A DNA stretch of 64,000 nucleotides from assembly GCF_013393385.1 (NCBI RefSeq), contig NZ_AP023239.1, forward strand, positions 372,001 through 436,000, in the 5' to 3' direction. This document shows positions 52,406-61,166 of the stretch, piece by piece. Origin of the DNA: Paenibacillus sp. URB8-2 (GTDB taxonomy: Bacteria; Bacillota; Bacilli; Paenibacillales; Paenibacillaceae). How positions within the stretch are numbered: the stretch's first letter is position 1; every line of letters begins with the position of its first letter. The position numbers were made by a program, and so were the translations under genes. The notes under the pieces were generated by a model, which had not been told where the DNA came from, searched no databases, and was given only the letters and a program-made list of their open reading frames with translations.

Positions 52406-54698
52406 GCATGAGGGAAGGATGACTCCCGCCCGAATAAAAGCCGATATCGTCAAGCGTAATGGCATCTCCGCCGCCAAGAAGATAAAAAGTGATCTGCGCC
52501 AGCCGCGCCGGATCAAAAGAAGGATTCTTCCCCCGGAACAGGCCGAACGGAAGCTCATACGTCTGAAAGACCGCTTCGGAGGGCTTGCCGTACTTGCCGT
52601 CGCCGATCCGCTTCTCCAGCCAGGATGTCCGGGCGAACTGCGTCTGTGGCAGCTGCAGGGGCTGCATGACCTCCGACAGCGGCAGCCGCGCCTTATTCCC
52701 CAAGCGGTCGGTCAGTTCAACCGCCACCTGAGGCGGCAAGCCGGAGCCTGAATCGGCGTTGCGGTTGGCCATGGAGAAGGACAGACCGTCCGCGCCGTAG
52801 AGCGCGGCGTCAGTGGCGGGTCCGGCGTTCAGCGAAATCCGGTAAAAGGCTTCTCCGTTCTCAACCGCCCTGCGTTCCAGGAAGGCTCCGTAAGTCCCCT
52901 TGCCTCCTCCCTCGCGGTCTTTCGCCGTCTCCTCCGTCCAGCGCAGTCCTGCTGCCGTAATCGTGCCGCTGCGGCCGGCCGTCGTCTTGTCCCGGTCCTC
53001 TTCGTAGTCCGCGATACCTCTGAATCCGCCATCCTGGTAGCGATTGAAGTACGATGTTGTCTTAGGGAGCCACCCCCGCCCGCGGCGGTAATCCCGGAAC
53101 AATCCGGCGTATTCCCGTCTTCCGTGCAGCGCCGTCTCCAGATAAGCGGAGAGATACACCTTGGCGATCTGCTGCTGCTCCTCTTCTTCCATGATATCGC
53201 TCCGGCTCAGGAACAATCCGGTCGGAAACGCCAGATCGAACAAGCCCCAGTCGCTGTTGAACTGGCTGTGATTCGCATCTCCGATATACAGCGATGTCTT
53301 GAACGAATCCGTATTCGCGGAATAGAAAGAACGGATATACTGCCGGTCTCCATAGAAATCATGCACATCCCCGTCCCGCGCGCCCTGAAGGGTCATATAG
53401 CTGATGTCCTGAAGCCGGGCCTGCTTGCCGTCGACCGTCTGGTCGGTGGGAGCCAGCGCGGCCACCGCCGAGATATGAAAACGGCTGACCGATGCCAGCG
53501 CGGGATCACCCTTGAACCAACGCTGTGCGTCCGCCGCCATAGCGACAGCCTGGCCGCCGCGGCTGTGCCCGATTAGAGCCGTCTCGGCAAAGTCGATTTT
53601 ATTGTAAAAAGGGTTATCCGGCGTATCCGAGAAAGCGGCGAGCTGTTCCAGATGCTTCAGAATGATCCAGGCACGCAGCTTGTAGTCATCCTCCGGGATT
53701 CCGGACCAGGCGGAATAATTCAGGAAATTCTCGTCCAGAGAGATGGCGATGAATCCGCGGCTGGCCAGCAGTTCTCCGAGATAGGCGTAACCTCCGTCCG
53801 AGAAATCCTCCATCATATGATTGCCGTGCACCATAAGCACAAGCGGAAAAGGGCCGTCTTCCTCGGGCATCCATACCCGCCCGTTCAGGGGCAGTGATTC
53901 CGGATCGAAGCCCCAGAACAGCGTGCGCAGCGGGGACCACTTCTTCATATAGGAAGAAGCGTTCACCGAAGAAGAGCGGACAGCCGCCTCTTTCCCGAAT
54001 TCGGCGCGGTGCCGGTCGCTGCCGCCGGCATAAGTGAAGCTCCGGTAAGCATACGGGCCGGGGACTCCCGGATTGGCCGCGGCCAGCGGAACGACGGCTG
54101 CGGAGGAAGCGGTGTCCGCAGCCGGGCCGGATACTTCCGCTTTGTCCGGATCGGCTGCGCGTTGAAGCTGAAATCCGTCGACCGGAATGAACGGAAGGGT
54201 CGCCAGCGCCGCCAGAAGCAGCAGTCCCGGCAGGATTCTTCCGGTCCGCAGAAGACCGACGCCAACGCCTGCCAGCGCTCCGAAAGCGGCGGCTGTGGCT
54301 GCGACGGCGGCTGCAGCGCCGGCGGTGACATGGGAATTGCAGAGAATCACCATGACAATTCCTGCGCCGCCGAGCAGACAGCCTGTGAACAGCCGCGGAA
54401 GACGCAGCCCCGCCAGCGCGAGCAGCGCGGCGGCCAGGTGGCCGACCGCTGCCAGCAGAGCTGTCCCGATTCCGGCGGCCAGCAGCAGATCCGCCGGCTT
54501 TCCCAGACCGGTAGGAGCCCCCAGCATGACGGCTGCAAACACCGCGAAGCTTATCATCCAGGGACCGGCAATCCCGCTGCGCCATATTCGCGTATCATAG
54601 CGGTAGGTTTCGCGGATTCTGCGTCCCAATATTTCAATAACAAGTCTGTGCCGTCCGGGCCTTTCCGGCGCGGGCGCTTGTCCCAATTCCAAATCCAT
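52374..54698 (-). CDS. large membrane-anchored alpha/beta hydrolase
   Basis: A 774-residue protein: about five Ala/Gly-rich membrane helices in residues 45-175, then an extracytoplasmic alpha/beta hydrolase with oxyanion MVHGNHM and the nucleophile elbow GHSRGGQA, a catalytic-type DANHSQFN segment, and a C-terminal beta-rich domain of some 200 residues. The hydrolase core resembles chlorophyllase/acetyl-hydrolase-like family members with H-G-N-H. Substrate unknown. GGGGGAAACGAAG lies before the ATG. No operon partner is apparent. Confidence 0.82.
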   Translation of the reverse strand: MDLELGQAPAPERPGRHRLVIEILGRRIRETYRYDTRIWRSGIAGPWMISFAVFAAVMLGAPTGLGKPADLLLAAGIGTALLAAVGHLAAALLALAGLRLPRLFTGCLLGGAGIVMVILCNSHVTAGAAAAVAATAAAFGALAGVGVGLLRTGRILPGLLLLAALATLPFIPVDGFQLQRAADPDKAEVSGPAADTASSAAVVPLAAANPGVPGPYAYRSFTYAGGSDRHRAEFGKEAAVRSSSVNASSYMKKWSPLRTLFWGFDPESLPLNGRVWMPEEDGPFPLVLMVHGNHMMEDFSDGGYAYLGELLASRGFIAISLDENFLNYSAWSGIPEDDYKLRAWIILKHLEQLAAFSDTPDNPFYNKIDFAETALIGHSRGGQAVAMAADAQRWFKGDPALASVSRFHISAVAALAPTDQTVDGKQARLQDISYMTLQGARDGDVHDFYGDRQYIRSFYSANTDSFKTSLYIGDANHSQFNSDWGLFDLAFPTGLFLSRSDIMEEEEQQQIAKVYLSAYLETALHGRREYAGLFRDYRRGRGWLPKTTSYFNRYQDGGFRGIADYEEDRDKTTAGRSGTITAAGLRWTEETAKDREGGGKGTYGAFLERRAVENGEAFYRISLNAGPATDAALYGADGLSFSMANRNADSGSGLPPQVAVELTDRLGNKARLPLSEVMQPLQLPQTQFARTSWLEKRIGDGKYGKPSEAVFQTYELPFGLFRGKNPSFDPARLAQITFYLLGGGDAITLDDIGFYSGGSHPSLMQTALIRNESD

Positions 54699-54814
54699 CT
54701 TCGTTTCCCCCGGCTTCGTCCTCTATGGATTCTCCATTAAGATGTAGCAATAATAGTCTTTTGCCTAACGTCTGACAAGGGGGGCTTGCAGGATTTCAAC
54801 GTTAAAATAAGTGG

Positions 54815-54877
54815 TTGACAACTAGACTAGAGGCCATTATTATAAGTCCATAACCTACTATTTTGGTAGGAATAATA
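54815..54877 (+). promoter_or_regulatory. promoter and CymR-like operator of sbp-cysTW
   Basis: TTGACA (54815-54820), 17 bp, TATTAT (54838-54843), followed by CCTAC-N7-GTAGG with trailing GGAATAATA (54854-54877). The site resembles the CymR (Rrf2) cysteine-repressor motif ending GGAATTA. A similar sequence precedes yezD. From here to the sbp start 143 bp show no gene. Confidence 0.5.
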
Positions 54878-55019
54878 AATGATTATTCTTGCTGTACAGA
54901 CGGAGGAACCCGCGGCAAGGAACGCAGCGGCTGTTTTGCCGGTTTGCGAGGAAACGAGTTTCCTCTGTCTTTTATTGCAAAAAAAACACGGGTACATTCA
55001 AACGGGGGAGTGGATTGAA

Positions 55020-56132
55020 ATGAGAAAAGGCTTGAAAAAGGGATTGTTAACAGGGTTTACGCTGCTGCTGACGGCGGGTCTTACGGCTTGCGGAAGCAAC
55101 AACAGTGCGGAGAACGGAGCTTCTTCTTCGGCGGCGCCTGCGGCGTCGGCTGGCGCAGCGCCTTCGGCGGCGGCATCACCTGCACAATCGAAGGAGCCGG
55201 TGGAGCTGCTGAACGTCTCCTACGATCCTACGCGTGAATTGTATGAGAGCTATAACAAAGCTTTTTCCGCTTATTGGGAGAAAGAGACCGGACAGAAGGT
55301 GACGATCAAGCAGTCGCATGGCGGTTCCGGCAAGCAAAGCCGTGCCGTGCAGGATGGTCTGGAAGCGGACGTCGTGACCCTGGCGCTCGGATATGATATC
55401 GATGCCTTGCAAACGGCCGGTCTGATCAATGAAGGCTGGCAGAGCAAGTATGATCTTAACAGTTCTCCTTACACCTCGACCATCGTGTTCCTGGTTCGCA
55501 AGGGGAATCCGAAAGGTATCAAGGACTGGCCGGATCTGCTGAAGGACGGCGTAGAGGTTATCACTCCGAATCCGAAGACCTCGGGCGGGGCCCGCTGGAA
55601 TTACCTGGCCGCTTGGGGTTATGCGCTGGATCATAACAACAATGACGAAGCCAAGGCGCAGGAGTTCATCAAGAACCTGTTCACGCATGTGCCCGTGCTT
55701 GATACCGGCGCGCGCGGATCGACAACAACCTTTGTGGAACGCGGAATCGGCGATGTGCTGATTGCCTGGGAGAATGAAGCTTATCTGTCCGTAAACGAGC
55801 TGGGCAAGGATAAATTCGATATTGTATATCCTTCGGAGAGCATTCTGGCGGAGCCTCCGGTAGCCGTGGTAGATAAAGTGGTTGATAAGAAGGGAACCCG
55901 CGAGGTGGCGGATGCCTATCTGAAATATCTGTACAGCGAAGAAGGACAAAAAATCGCTGCAGAGAACTACTACCGTCCGACGCTGGACAGTGTCAAGGAG
56001 CAATTCAAAGACAAATTCCCGGATATTAAGCTCTTCACGCTGGCCGACAAATTCGGTACGTGGAAAGAGACGCAGGAGAAGCACTTTAACGACGGCGGCG
56101 TCTTCGACAAGATCTATGTGCCGGGTAAATAA
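55020..56132 (+). CDS. sbp: sulfate-binding lipoprotein
   Basis: Binding protein of a sulfate/thiosulfate ABC transporter, 370 residues from ATG 55020 (GGGGGAG upstream). Signal peptide with lipobox [11 protein letters not shown], Ala/Ser-rich tether, then the sulfate-binding signatures [44 protein letters not shown] and IAWENEAY. Followed by cysT and cysW. No ATPase gene (cysA) is adjacent; it must be elsewhere. Confidence 0.94.
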   Translation: MRKGLKKGLLTGFTLLLTAGLTACGSNNSAENGASSSAAPAASAGAAPSAAASPAQSKEPVELLNVSYDPTRELYESYNKAFSAYWEKETGQKVTIKQSHGGSGKQSRAVQDGLEADVVTLALGYDIDALQTAGLINEGWQSKYDLNSSPYTSTIVFLVRKGNPKGIKDWPDLLKDGVEVITPNPKTSGGARWNYLAAWGYALDHNNNDEAKAQEFIKNLFTHVPVLDTGARGSTTTFVERGIGDVLIAWENEAYLSVNELGKDKFDIVYPSESILAEPPVAVVDKVVDKKGTREVADAYLKYLYSEEGQKIAAENYYRPTLDSVKEQFKDKFPDIKLFTLADKFGTWKETQEKHFNDGGVFDKIYVPGK

Positions 56133-56210
56133 TGAAATCTGCGGAGTAAAATAGCTAGGCGGTGCTGATCGGCCAAGCGGAGCCGAAGGCGAAGAAAGGA
56201 TGAACAATCG

Positions 56211-57047
56211 ATGAGTGTCACTGCTAAGGAGACGCGGCGGGGCGTGCTGCCCGGATTCGGCCTGACGATGGGGTACAGCATTTTATACTTGAGTCTTGTA
56301 GTGCTTATCCCGCTGGCGGCGCTGCTGTTCAATTCCACGGGGCTGACCTTTGCCAAGTTTTGGTCGGTAGCGAGCGACCCTCGGGTCCTCGCTTCCTACC
56401 GGGTCAGTCTGACCACAGCGGCGGCGGCGGCATTTGCGGACGCCCTGTTCGGTCTGCTGCTTGCATGGGTGCTGGTGCGCTACCGGTTTCCGGGAAAAAG
56501 AATCTTCGACGCCCTGATCGACCTGCCGTTCGCGCTGCCGACAGCGGTGGCGGGCGTGTCGCTGACGGCGCTGTACTCCGGAAACGGCTGGATTGGCTCG
56601 CTGCTTGAGCCGCTCGGCATCAAAGTGGCGTTTACGCCGCTGGGCATTACCTTGGCGCTGATGTTCATCGGTATTCCTTTTGTTGTACGCACCGTTCAAC
56701 CCGTACTGGAAGATATGGAGAAAGACACGGAGGAGGCGGCAGCCACTCTGGGAGCCGGACGCTGGCGCATTTTCCGCAAGGTGCTGCTGCCGGAGCTGAT
56801 TCCGCCCCTGATTACCGGCTTTGCCCTGGCCTTTGCCCGGGGAATCGGCGAGTACGGCTCGGTGGTGTTCATCTCGGGCAACATGCCGATGCGGACGGAG
56901 ATCGCTCCGCTGCTGATCATGTCGAAGCTGGAGCAGTACGATTATGCCGGAGCGACAGCCGTGGCGCTGCTGCTTCTGCTGATTTCCTTCCTGATGCTTC
57001 TTGTAATCAATATGCTCCAGAGCTGGACCCGTAAGGCGTCGCGTTAA
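56211..57047 (+). CDS. cysT: sulfate ABC transporter permease CysT
   Basis: A 278-residue six-helix permease. Characteristic [21 protein letters not shown] and [23 protein letters not shown] (EAA loop, read in two overlapping parts: [12 protein letters not shown] and [11 protein letters not shown]), and [16 protein letters not shown]. It lies 78 bp after sbp. Confidence 0.94.
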   Translation: MSVTAKETRRGVLPGFGLTMGYSILYLSLVVLIPLAALLFNSTGLTFAKFWSVASDPRVLASYRVSLTTAAAAAFADALFGLLLAWVLVRYRFPGKRIFDALIDLPFALPTAVAGVSLTALYSGNGWIGSLLEPLGIKVAFTPLGITLALMFIGIPFVVRTVQPVLEDMEKDTEEAAATLGAGRWRIFRKVLLPELIPPLITGFALAFARGIGEYGSVVFISGNMPMRTEIAPLLIMSKLEQYDYAGATAVALLLLLISFLMLLVINMLQSWTRKASR

Positions 57048-57081
57048 AGCTCATACGCCGAATATTCAAGGAGGAATAAGC

Positions 57082-57945
57082 ATGGCTGGAACTGTCCCTC
57101 TTCGCACCGGGCAGCGGCAATCGGCTGTATCTTCGGCTGCCGTGAACGAATCGTCCGCGGTCAAATGGTTGCTGATTGGAGCTGCAGGGCTGGTGCTGCT
57201 CTGGCTGATCGTGCTGCCGCTGACCATTGTGCTGACTGAAGCGCTAAAACAGGGCTGGAACGTATACTGGGCCGCCCTGACCGATCCGGACGCCGCATCG
57301 GCCCTGCGGTTGACCCTGCTTGTAGCAGCCATTACCGTGCCGCTGAACACGGTATTCGGCGTAGCGGCCGCCTGGGCCGTAGCCAAGTTTAAGTTTCGCG
57401 GCAAGGGAGTGCTCATTACACTCATTGACCTTCCCTTTGCCGTCTCGCCGGTTATTGCCGGCCTCGTATATGTTCTGGTCTTCGGCGCGCACGGCTGGTT
57501 CGGCCCGTGGCTCGACGCGCATGATATCAAAATTGTATTCGCCTTTCCGGGAATCGTGCTTGCGACACTGTTCGTAACGTTTCCATTCGTGGCGCGTGAA
57601 CTGATCCCGCTGATGGAGGACCAGGGCACTCAGGAAGAGGAAGCGGCGCTTACGCTCGGCGCCCGGGGATGGCAGATCTTTTTTCGCGTAACGCTTCCCA
57701 ATATTAAATGGGGCCTGCTCTACGGCATTATTTTGTGCAATGCGCGGGCGATGGGCGAGTTCGGCGCGGTCTCCGTCGTCTCGGGCCACATTCGCGGGGA
57801 GACTAACACGCTTCCACTGCATGTGGAGATTCTCTACAATGAATATCAGTTCTCCGCTTCCTTTGCGGTTGCATCGCTGCTACTGCTGCTGGCGCTCGTA
57901 ACGATGGTAATTAAAAGCTGGCTGGAACGTAAAACCAGCTATTGA
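57082..57945 (+). CDS. cysW: sulfate ABC transporter permease CysW
   Basis: A 287-residue permease paralogous to CysT with [38 protein letters not shown] and [20 protein letters not shown]. It follows cysT by 34 bp behind AAGGAGGAAT and closes the transport operon. Confidence 0.94.
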   Translation: MAGTVPLRTGQRQSAVSSAAVNESSAVKWLLIGAAGLVLLWLIVLPLTIVLTEALKQGWNVYWAALTDPDAASALRLTLLVAAITVPLNTVFGVAAAWAVAKFKFRGKGVLITLIDLPFAVSPVIAGLVYVLVFGAHGWFGPWLDAHDIKIVFAFPGIVLATLFVTFPFVARELIPLMEDQGTQEEEAALTLGARGWQIFFRVTLPNIKWGLLYGIILCNARAMGEFGAVSVVSGHIRGETNTLPLHVEILYNEYQFSASFAVASLLLLLALVTMVIKSWLERKTSY

Positions 57946-57998
57946 CAAATTGTAGAAAACCATGCTAACTTAAACCATAGTATACGGGTTGGAAATAA
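57942..57998 (+). promoter_or_regulatory. promoter and second CymR-like site before yezD
   Basis: TTGACA overlaps the cysW stop (57942-57947). TAAACCATAGTATACGGGTT followed by GGAAATAA (57971-57998) resembles the site before sbp: ACC, about 10 bases, GGT(A/T)GGAA. Both flank sulfur genes. -10 quality is poor. Confidence 0.4.
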
Positions 57999-58052
57999 AG
58001 GAATTCGGTATGGAGCGGCAATCCGCTGCGGAAAGAAGAGGGGGCACGGTGA

Positions 58053-58268
58053 ATGGCTAAACCGCTGAAGGTGGATGAAGTTTGGCTGGAGAGGATTGCG
58101 GGACTTCTGGACAATATGGAATTCGGCTCTCTGCATATTGTGGTGCATGAGGGGCAGATCGTGCAAATGGAGCGGACGGAACGCAAACGGTTCGAGAACG
58201 CTCCCGCACGGCACAGCGGGGAAGCCGGAAGCCGGCGTCCCGATACCCGTGCGGCAGGACGAGGGTAA
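58053..58268 (+). CDS. yezD: YezD-family (DUF2292) small protein
   Basis: A 71-residue protein; MAKPLKVDEVWLERIAGLLD, then FGSLHIVVHEGQIVQMERTE and KRF, matches DUF2292/YezD, small proteins encoded with sulfur-assimilation genes in Firmicutes. AGAGGGGG lies before the ATG. The tail is rich in Arg and disordered. Function unknown; context implies sulfur metabolism. Confidence 0.85.
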   Translation: MAKPLKVDEVWLERIAGLLDNMEFGSLHIVVHEGQIVQMERTERKRFENAPARHSGEAGSRRPDTRAAGRG

Positions 58269-58327
58269 TCTGCAAGTCCCTGATATGCATAGGGTAAGCA
58301 CTTAATTAGATGTTTTGATCCGCAGAC

Positions 58328-58362
58328 AGCGGCCCGCTCCCGGGATATGGGAGCGGGCCGCT
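58328..58362. terminator. GC-rich hairpin between convergent genes
   Basis: AGCGGCCCGCTCCC pairs perfectly with GGGAGCGGGCCGCT around a 7-base loop. The T tracts on either side are weak, but the position between two convergent genes fits a shared terminator. Confidence 0.75.
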
Positions 58363-58385
58363 GCTGCGTTTATTAGGCCTGTGAC

Positions 58386-58694
58386 TTAGTAACGGGGCGT
58401 CCGCCGCGCCGATGAAATACCCTCGATCAGCAGAACCAGGGCTGTTATGGCGTGCATGATCCAACCGACGATCGGAATAAAGGCGACAATGGAAGTGACG
58501 ACACCGATAACGTTGCCGATGACGGGACCGCGCTCATTATACAGCACGGCAATCGCAACGGCATGGAGCAGAAATGCGATCCCGAGCGGCAGCCAGGCGT
58601 GGGCGATTACGAATGCGCCGCCGATGATCGGAAGCGCCAGAAAAGCCTCGTAAGCGAAAGTGCCCCATTTAAACAGTTTTCCCCAAGGAGACAT
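58386..58694 (-). CDS. small integral membrane protein (102 aa)
   Basis: Three hydrophobic helices (GTFAYEAFLALPIIGGAFVI, then LGIAFLLHAVAIAVLY and VVTSIVAFIPIVGWIMHAI) and a basic C-terminus. ATG 58694 is preceded by AAAGG at 12 bases; GTG 58703 and TTG 58706 are alternatives. Not recognised. Single gene. Confidence 0.65.
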   Translation of the reverse strand: MSPWGKLFKWGTFAYEAFLALPIIGGAFVIAHAWLPLGIAFLLHAVAIAVLYNERGPVIGNVIGVVTSIVAFIPIVGWIMHAITALVLLIEGISSARRTPRY

Positions 58695-58855
58695 CTCCTT
58701 CACCAACCTTTCTTTATTATTACTATTCCATAGAACATGCGGTGATACAAGGTTTGCCGTCCTGTACCGTCTCCTGAATAGGGTTATTTTCAACCGCTTG
58801 ACGAATTGGGTAATACTCGTTGTGGGTCATTAACGATTGCAGGAGGAAGCGCAAT

Positions 58856-59530
58856 ATGGATTATGAATTAATTACGATCAAGCTGGTCACCGGTTTCATC
58901 GGCTTATGGATAATGACGCGGCTGCTCGGGAAGAAGGAGATTTCCCAGCTTACTCCCTTCGATTTTGTCTCCGCGCTAATGCTGAGCGAAATTGTTGGCA
59001 ATACCATTTACCAGGAGGATGCGCATTATTGGCAGCTCGTTTACGGACTGGTGCTATGGGGGGCATTGTCCTATTTATTCGAAAAAGTGACGCAGCACGC
59101 CAAACGGATGCGCACGCCGCTGGAAGGGTCAACCTCCGTCCTGATCTGCAACGGCAAAATCGACATGAAGGAAATGAATCGCAACCGGCTCGATTTCGGA
59201 CAGCTGCGGATGATGCTGCGGCAAAAGGATATTTTTGCGTTGGAGGAAGTGGCGTATGCTATATTTGAGAAAAACGGCTCGCTCAGCGTGATCAAAAAGC
59301 CGGATTACGAAATGCCGGCTAGAAAAGATCTGGGAATGCCGCATGAGGAGGCTTCTTTTGTCTACTCGCTCGTAGAGGGAGGAGACATACTGGAGGACAA
59401 TCTGAAGAAGATCGGAAAGGATAAGGCTTGGCTGGAAAGCGGGCTGAGGGACGAGGGATACCGGGATGCCGCATCTTTGGCTTTTGTGGAATGGAGCAAA
59501 GACGGAGGCTTTTTTGTTATGGAGCGTTAA
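58856..59530 (+). CDS. YetF-like DUF421 membrane protein
   Basis: A 224-residue protein: three membrane helices, then the cytoplasmic DUF421 domain (TPLEGSTSVLICNGKI, NRLDFGQLRMMLRQKDIF, EVAYAIFEKNGSLSV). AGGAGGAAGC lies before the ATG at 58856. YetF/YdfR-type proteins affect spore-related lipid or membrane functions in Bacillus, but biochemical activity is not established. Confidence 0.88.
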   Translation: MDYELITIKLVTGFIGLWIMTRLLGKKEISQLTPFDFVSALMLSEIVGNTIYQEDAHYWQLVYGLVLWGALSYLFEKVTQHAKRMRTPLEGSTSVLICNGKIDMKEMNRNRLDFGQLRMMLRQKDIFALEEVAYAIFEKNGSLSVIKKPDYEMPARKDLGMPHEEASFVYSLVEGGDILEDNLKKIGKDKAWLESGLRDEGYRDAASLAFVEWSKDGGFFVMER

Positions 59531-59581
59531 AGGTCAATCTTTAATGAGAATTTCGATGCGGGGAAAGGAACGAAAGCGACA

Positions 59582-59995
59582 ATGAATGAAGTGAACAAGG
59601 TGGAGATCCGCCGCGGGGCGCCGTCCGTTGAGGACTATTTAAATCTGCGGCTTGAAGCGGGCTTAAGCCCGATGAGCCGGGAGGGGGCCGAGATTGGCCT
59701 GCCGCGTTCGCTGTTTGCGGTAACGCTGGTTGAGAACGGCGAAACCGTCGGCATGGGACGGGTGATTGGAGACGGGGGATGTTTCTTTCAAGTCACGGAT
59801 ATTGCTGTCAAGCCTTCCTGTCAGGGACAGGGGCTTGGGAAAGCGATAATGAGAGAGATCCGAGATTTTCTAGATACGGTGCCCGTCCCCTCCTACGTCA
59901 GCCTCATTGCTGATGGAGAAGCAGCGAAGCTGTACGGCAAATTTGGATTTGTGTCCGTACATCCGGAGTCTCAGGGGATGTTTTTGCGCCGCTGA
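59582..59995 (+). CDS. GNAT-family N-acetyltransferase
   Basis: A 137-residue GNAT with the acetyl-CoA loop VKPSCQGQGLGKAIM, preceding strand FFQVTDIAV and C-terminal YGKFGFVSV. GGGGAAAGGAACG lies before the ATG. Substrate unknown. Confidence 0.88.
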   Translation: MNEVNKVEIRRGAPSVEDYLNLRLEAGLSPMSREGAEIGLPRSLFAVTLVENGETVGMGRVIGDGGCFFQVTDIAVKPSCQGQGLGKAIMREIRDFLDTVPVPSYVSLIADGEAAKLYGKFGFVSVHPESQGMFLRR

Positions 59996-60503
59996 ATCTT
60001 TGTCTTGTGAACAAACTGGGACTGATTTTTGGTCCAGCCGATATGTCTGTACGGAGAAGCGATAATGATTACAAGAGACGGAGAAAAGTGGGGATTATAT
60101 AAGATGGACTTGAAAAAATAGCATCAGGATAAGGAGTAACGAAGGAGAAGCGTGGAACTGGGGGAGCGATAGCGGCCGCCTCTGTCTACGGATTTCATCC
60201 GCGAAGAGCGCTATAAATCGAGGTGCAATGCGGATAAAAGGGAAAAGCTCCATCTAAATCGGACAGGTGCTGTGGTATTTGCCTTCACGTCAGAAATTAG
60301 AAGGAGATTTCCGTCCAATGTCTTGAAAAAGTCTCCGTTCAGAAAAATAGGGAGATGTTTTCCCGTTGTTTAGAGTTGGACACACGCTATGTCACTTGAT
60401 TTACGGACGATGACTCTTCCGCTGCCCCACATCGAATCGTGGATGAACGAGGAAGGAAAGACTGAGCATGAAAAATTGTAAAGCCGAAAGAGAGGAAAGG
60501 GAT
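59996..60503. other. 508-bp stretch without a recognisable gene
   Basis: No credible reading frame or terminator. The middle (about 60150-60260) includes GGGGGAGCGATAGCGGCCGC, GATTTCATCCGC and GAGCGCTATAAATCG, a style of interspersed sequence I believe is common in Paenibacillus genomes, but only one copy exists here. The rest looks like decayed DNA. AGGAAAGACTGAGC precedes a weak in-frame ATG at 60468. Confidence 0.5.
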
Positions 60504-61136
60504 ATGAAAATCGTACTGTTCGGCGCATCGGGAACGATTGGCCGCGCCATCCTGGAAGAAGCGCTGAAGCGAAAGCATGAGGTAACGGCGGCGGTCCCGC
60601 GGCCGGAGGTGCTGGAAATTCAGCACAGCGGGCTGCTTACGCTGTCCGCCGATCTGCTGAGACCGGAAGAGGTCGCGGGGGCCGCCAAAGACCATGAGGC
60701 TGCAATCAGCGCCTACGGTCCGGAATTCGGAGCGGAGGGTGAACTGCTTGAGGTCGCGCGCTCGCTGGTCGAAGGACTAAAGACGGCCGGCGTGAAGCGG
60801 CTAATTGTGGTTGGTGGCGCGGGAAGTCTGAAGACGGACTCGGGAGACCGGTTGATGGACACGCCGGAGTTCCCGGAGGAGATAAAGCCGCTGGCGGCGG
60901 CCCACGCCGACGCTTATGAAATCTATGCGCAGTCCGGTCTTGACTACACGTATGCCAGCCCAGCCGCGATCATTACGCCAGGGCGGCGTACGGGGCAGTT
61001 CCGTGTCGGACTGGACAGGCTCGTCGTGGATGAGAACGGCAAAAGCGAGATCAGCGCCGAGGATTACGCCGCCGCGGTTGTCGATGAATTGGAGGAAGGG
61101 AATTTCATCGGGTCGCGGTTCACGGTGGGGTATTAA
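60504..61136 (+). CDS. NAD(P)-binding NmrA/SDR-like protein (YwnB type)
   Basis: A 210-residue atypical short-chain dehydrogenase. ATG 60504 has GAGGAAAGGGAT upstream; the in-frame ATG at 60468 is less likely. Rossmann motif LFGASGTIGRAI, VKRLIVVGGAGSL and YTYASPAAIITPG. This group often lacks catalytic residues and acts as redox sensor or flavin/NADP-binding protein. Confidence 0.85.
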   Translation: MKIVLFGASGTIGRAILEEALKRKHEVTAAVPRPEVLEIQHSGLLTLSADLLRPEEVAGAAKDHEAAISAYGPEFGAEGELLEVARSLVEGLKTAGVKRLIVVGGAGSLKTDSGDRLMDTPEFPEEIKPLAAAHADAYEIYAQSGLDYTYASPAAIITPGRRTGQFRVGLDRLVVDENGKSEISAEDYAAAVVDELEEGNFIGSRFTVGY

Positions 61137-61166
61137 CGCGCATGCAAGGGAAGGGGAGAACAGGGA

